Positions 62,301 through 64,000 of a DNA stretch of 64,000 bases are shown piece after piece; positions within the stretch are counted from its first letter, which is position 1, and every line of letters begins with the position of its first letter. Under the pieces are notes generated by a model. That model was not told where the DNA came from, did not search any database, and was given only the letters and a program-made list of their open reading frames with translations. Source of the stretch: Branchiostoma lanceolatum (taxonomy: Eukaryota > Chordata > Leptocardii > Amphioxiformes > Branchiostomatidae); contig NC_089732.1 in NCBI RefSeq assembly GCF_035083965.1, positions 7,007,383 through 7,071,382 on the forward strand, read 5' to 3'. The position numbers and the translations under genes were made by a program.

Positions 62301-63915
62301 TATCAAGTCATACTAGCAATGGTCATATTTGCTCGTCTCTTTTTTCACAATGTAGCTCAATGTTCCTCACTAGTCATGTTATCTGTGTGACTGTATAACA
62401 GGTACTTATTATGCATAGAAGGCGGAAAATACATACGACGTACATTAACTATTTAAAACATAGAGTACTCTAAGAAATCGTCTGACTATATCTCACTTTT
62501 TATCGTTTCACCTTCCAGGTAACAGCCGGAGAAATGAGAAGGTCCCTTCTAAGTACCTGTGCACGACTGAGACGAGATGTTCGGGTCTGCAGAGTCCTGC
62601 GGAGTTCTCCACTGTAACTCTCGCTGATGAACTCACGGAGAACACACAACTTCTTATCAACCATGACGCCGGGCATAGAGACGACTTCACTATCCAGAAA
62701 CGTGCAATAGAGAAGGAGCTTGTGGCTCAAAGGGGCACTAATCATCATAATGGTAAAACGCAAACAACAAAATCATCAACATCGAAGAACGACAGCTCAC
62801 ATTCTAGGCTAACTCATAACGGGTCGACAAGACACGAACAGTTAGACGTTTTCGGAAGCTCAAAATCAATCAATTCTGCCACTTTTTCCAAACTGTTGAG
62901 CATATCGTCAAGTAGAAATCATGAGAGCGATCATGTATCTAGAGAACACAACGGTCATCTTGCCGACAATGTAAACAATGAACAAGCAGCTATAAAATCG
63001 ACCTCTCCACCAGTCTCTAAGATTCAAAATGGGAAGACGTCTACTCAGGAGGTAGAAGCTCCCAGGTCGCAGGTAGAAAGTAGAGTGTTGCTTCCTTCTG
63101 TAAGATTCACATATACGAAGATAAAGGATCAAAGGCCAGAATCTGGTGTTTCCCTGTCTTCGTATACAACCGAACAAACAGAGGGCTCGGGATCCTCGTT
63201 CTCAACGCTACGGACTATAGAATCGTCTGAGGACTCAAAGTCGTCCAGTACCGGGTCTGCAGCTGTCACAGCCACGAGGTCTAGTTCGGGGGAAAGCGGG
63301 TCTTCCAAGCGGTCGACGGGCCCCGAGCTCCCGCCTGTTAACCACTCCCCTAGCCCTACCCTGATGGCATTCCCGAGCGACGGCATCGCCAAGTTCTTCA
63401 CGTCGTGGGCGCGGAGCTTTGCGGAGAGCGTAAGCAATGAGGAGGACCAAGACTTGCCAACGGACATTTTTGCCAGGTATAGCAGAAATAAAAGAGCTTC
63501 TCTTAAAGCCAGAACTCACAACAGCGCCCGCGAAATTCCTTCTATTCAACATTTAAAAGACTCTCGGACTTCAAGAAGCGCGCCAAGTTTGACGACTGCA
63601 GAAGACAATGGTGAGACGTCTTCTAAGGACTGCGACTCTCCCTTAGCAGAGATAAGAAGAGATCCGAAGTTTGCGGACGGAGCCGTAAGCCCAAGTAACT
63701 ACCCAATCAGAGACGTGTTGCCTGATGGGATAGCTGTGCAGCGAGGCCTGCCGGGAAGGAAACTAAAGGCCCCGGATGTATCCAGTCCAACAAAGATTTC
63801 TCTGCAACAGGGTTGGCAGGAAGACGACCTCTCAGGCTGGAGCACGCCTCCGATGTATCAGGGTGACGTCATCATAGTTAAAGACGGAGTAGACCTCGAG
63901 AAACTAAAAGATCAG
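56325..63915 (+). CDS. Ser-rich protein of unknown function, first four coding exons, continues past window
   Basis: Exons are 56325-56401 (MARFGNTRQEDRPTAGKKSS), 58202-58263 (QPFEKISGWDVTTDFDDL), a 42-base microexon 60129-60170 (SLDVWTKQASQNRQ), and 62519-63915. Phases 2, 1, 1 and 0 agree, giving 526 residues so far. The long exon is hydrophilic and Ser/Thr-rich with no membrane segment and no domain I recognise. Better-ordered patches are TSWARSFAESVSNEEDQDLP and GWQEDDLSGWSTPPMYQGD. The last exon probably ends at a GTTAGT donor (CAG|GTTAGT, end 63915); if unspliced, a stop occurs at 63925-63927. The start ATG has only a fair context (G at +4). The large exon is well supported; the three upstream exons rest on splice signals and frame. 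Confidence 0.65.
56402..62518 (+). other. introns 1-3 of the Ser-rich gene
   Basis: Three introns of 1.8, 1.9 and 2.3 kb separate the small first exons from the long exon. Apart from the duplicated block near 60.8-61.0 kb I see only scattered A/T runs. No reading frame in them has a recognisable product. Confidence 0.4.
60781..61045 (+). repeat. duplicated block, 207 bases apart
   Basis: CTTATTTGTAATACCTAAAG with AAAACAGTGCTA starts at 60781 and again, with one change, at 60988. The similarity is about 60-75 bases. It lies in the intron before the long exon of the Ser-rich gene. Confidence 0.65.
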
Positions 63916-64000
63916 GTTAGTGTTTAGAATTAGAAGGTCACCGGTTAGAATTTCAGAAAATGGACGACAAAAGATGGAATTGACCTTTATCAGATTCTGA

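Noticed and set aside
62722-63927. Separate intron-free gene starting at 62722
   Set aside because: There is no ATG there (the codon is GTG). The frame is open upstream to an acceptor at 62517-62518 in phase with small exons upstream, so it is the fourth exon of a spliced gene.

Overview
The window is an animal nuclear genome. It has multi-exon genes with GT-AG introns, long AT-rich introns, and many short terminal-inverted-repeat elements, tRNA-derived SINEs and microsatellites. A near-complete SVEP1/polydom gene in the vertebrate domain order, plus the density of small fold-back elements, points to an invertebrate chordate. Amphioxus (Branchiostoma) is my best guess, as an inference rather than a database result.

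Layout. (1) Positions 1-36,669, minus strand: a SVEP1 (polydom) orthologue with 28 exons in the window and the 3' part beyond base 1. All 28 exons join in frame (5,059 coding bases, about 1,686 residues). They encode a signal peptide, vWA domain, Cys-rich module, GCC2/GCC3 module, three sushi, two HYR, one sushi, a basic linker, three GCC2/GCC3, six EGF and the start of a pentraxin domain. (2) 7,797-9,725, plus strand: an uninterrupted reading frame for a leucine-rich-repeat type I membrane receptor, nested antisense in the 6.5 kb SVEP1 intron between exons 21 and 20. (3) 40,536-42,015, plus strand: a three-exon gene for a 143-residue secreted protein with the ten-cysteine prokineticin/astakine-like pattern. 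(4) 44,334-52,858, plus strand: a 13-exon BTB zinc-finger gene with 16 C2H2 fingers (about 993 residues) and one GC-AG intron. (5) 56,325 to about 63,915, plus strand: the 5' part of a Ser-rich gene I cannot identify, with a 42-base microexon, running past the window end.

The rest is introns and intergenic DNA with at least ten families of fold-back elements, often nested. The most interesting observations are a fold-back element whose end supplies part of the splice donor of SVEP1 exon 21; a 213-bp element with perfect 13-bp ends, a 6-bp target duplication and an internal 30-bp repeat array; a perfect 35-bp-arm hairpin inserted into a dispersed repeat; and head-to-head SINEs in one short intron. 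The genes look functionally independent apart from SVEP1 and its nested receptor gene. SVEP1, the LRR receptor and the small Cys-rich protein all act at or outside the cell surface.

All exon boundaries were found by eye from splice signals, frame continuity and family resemblance. No alignment or transcript evidence was available.
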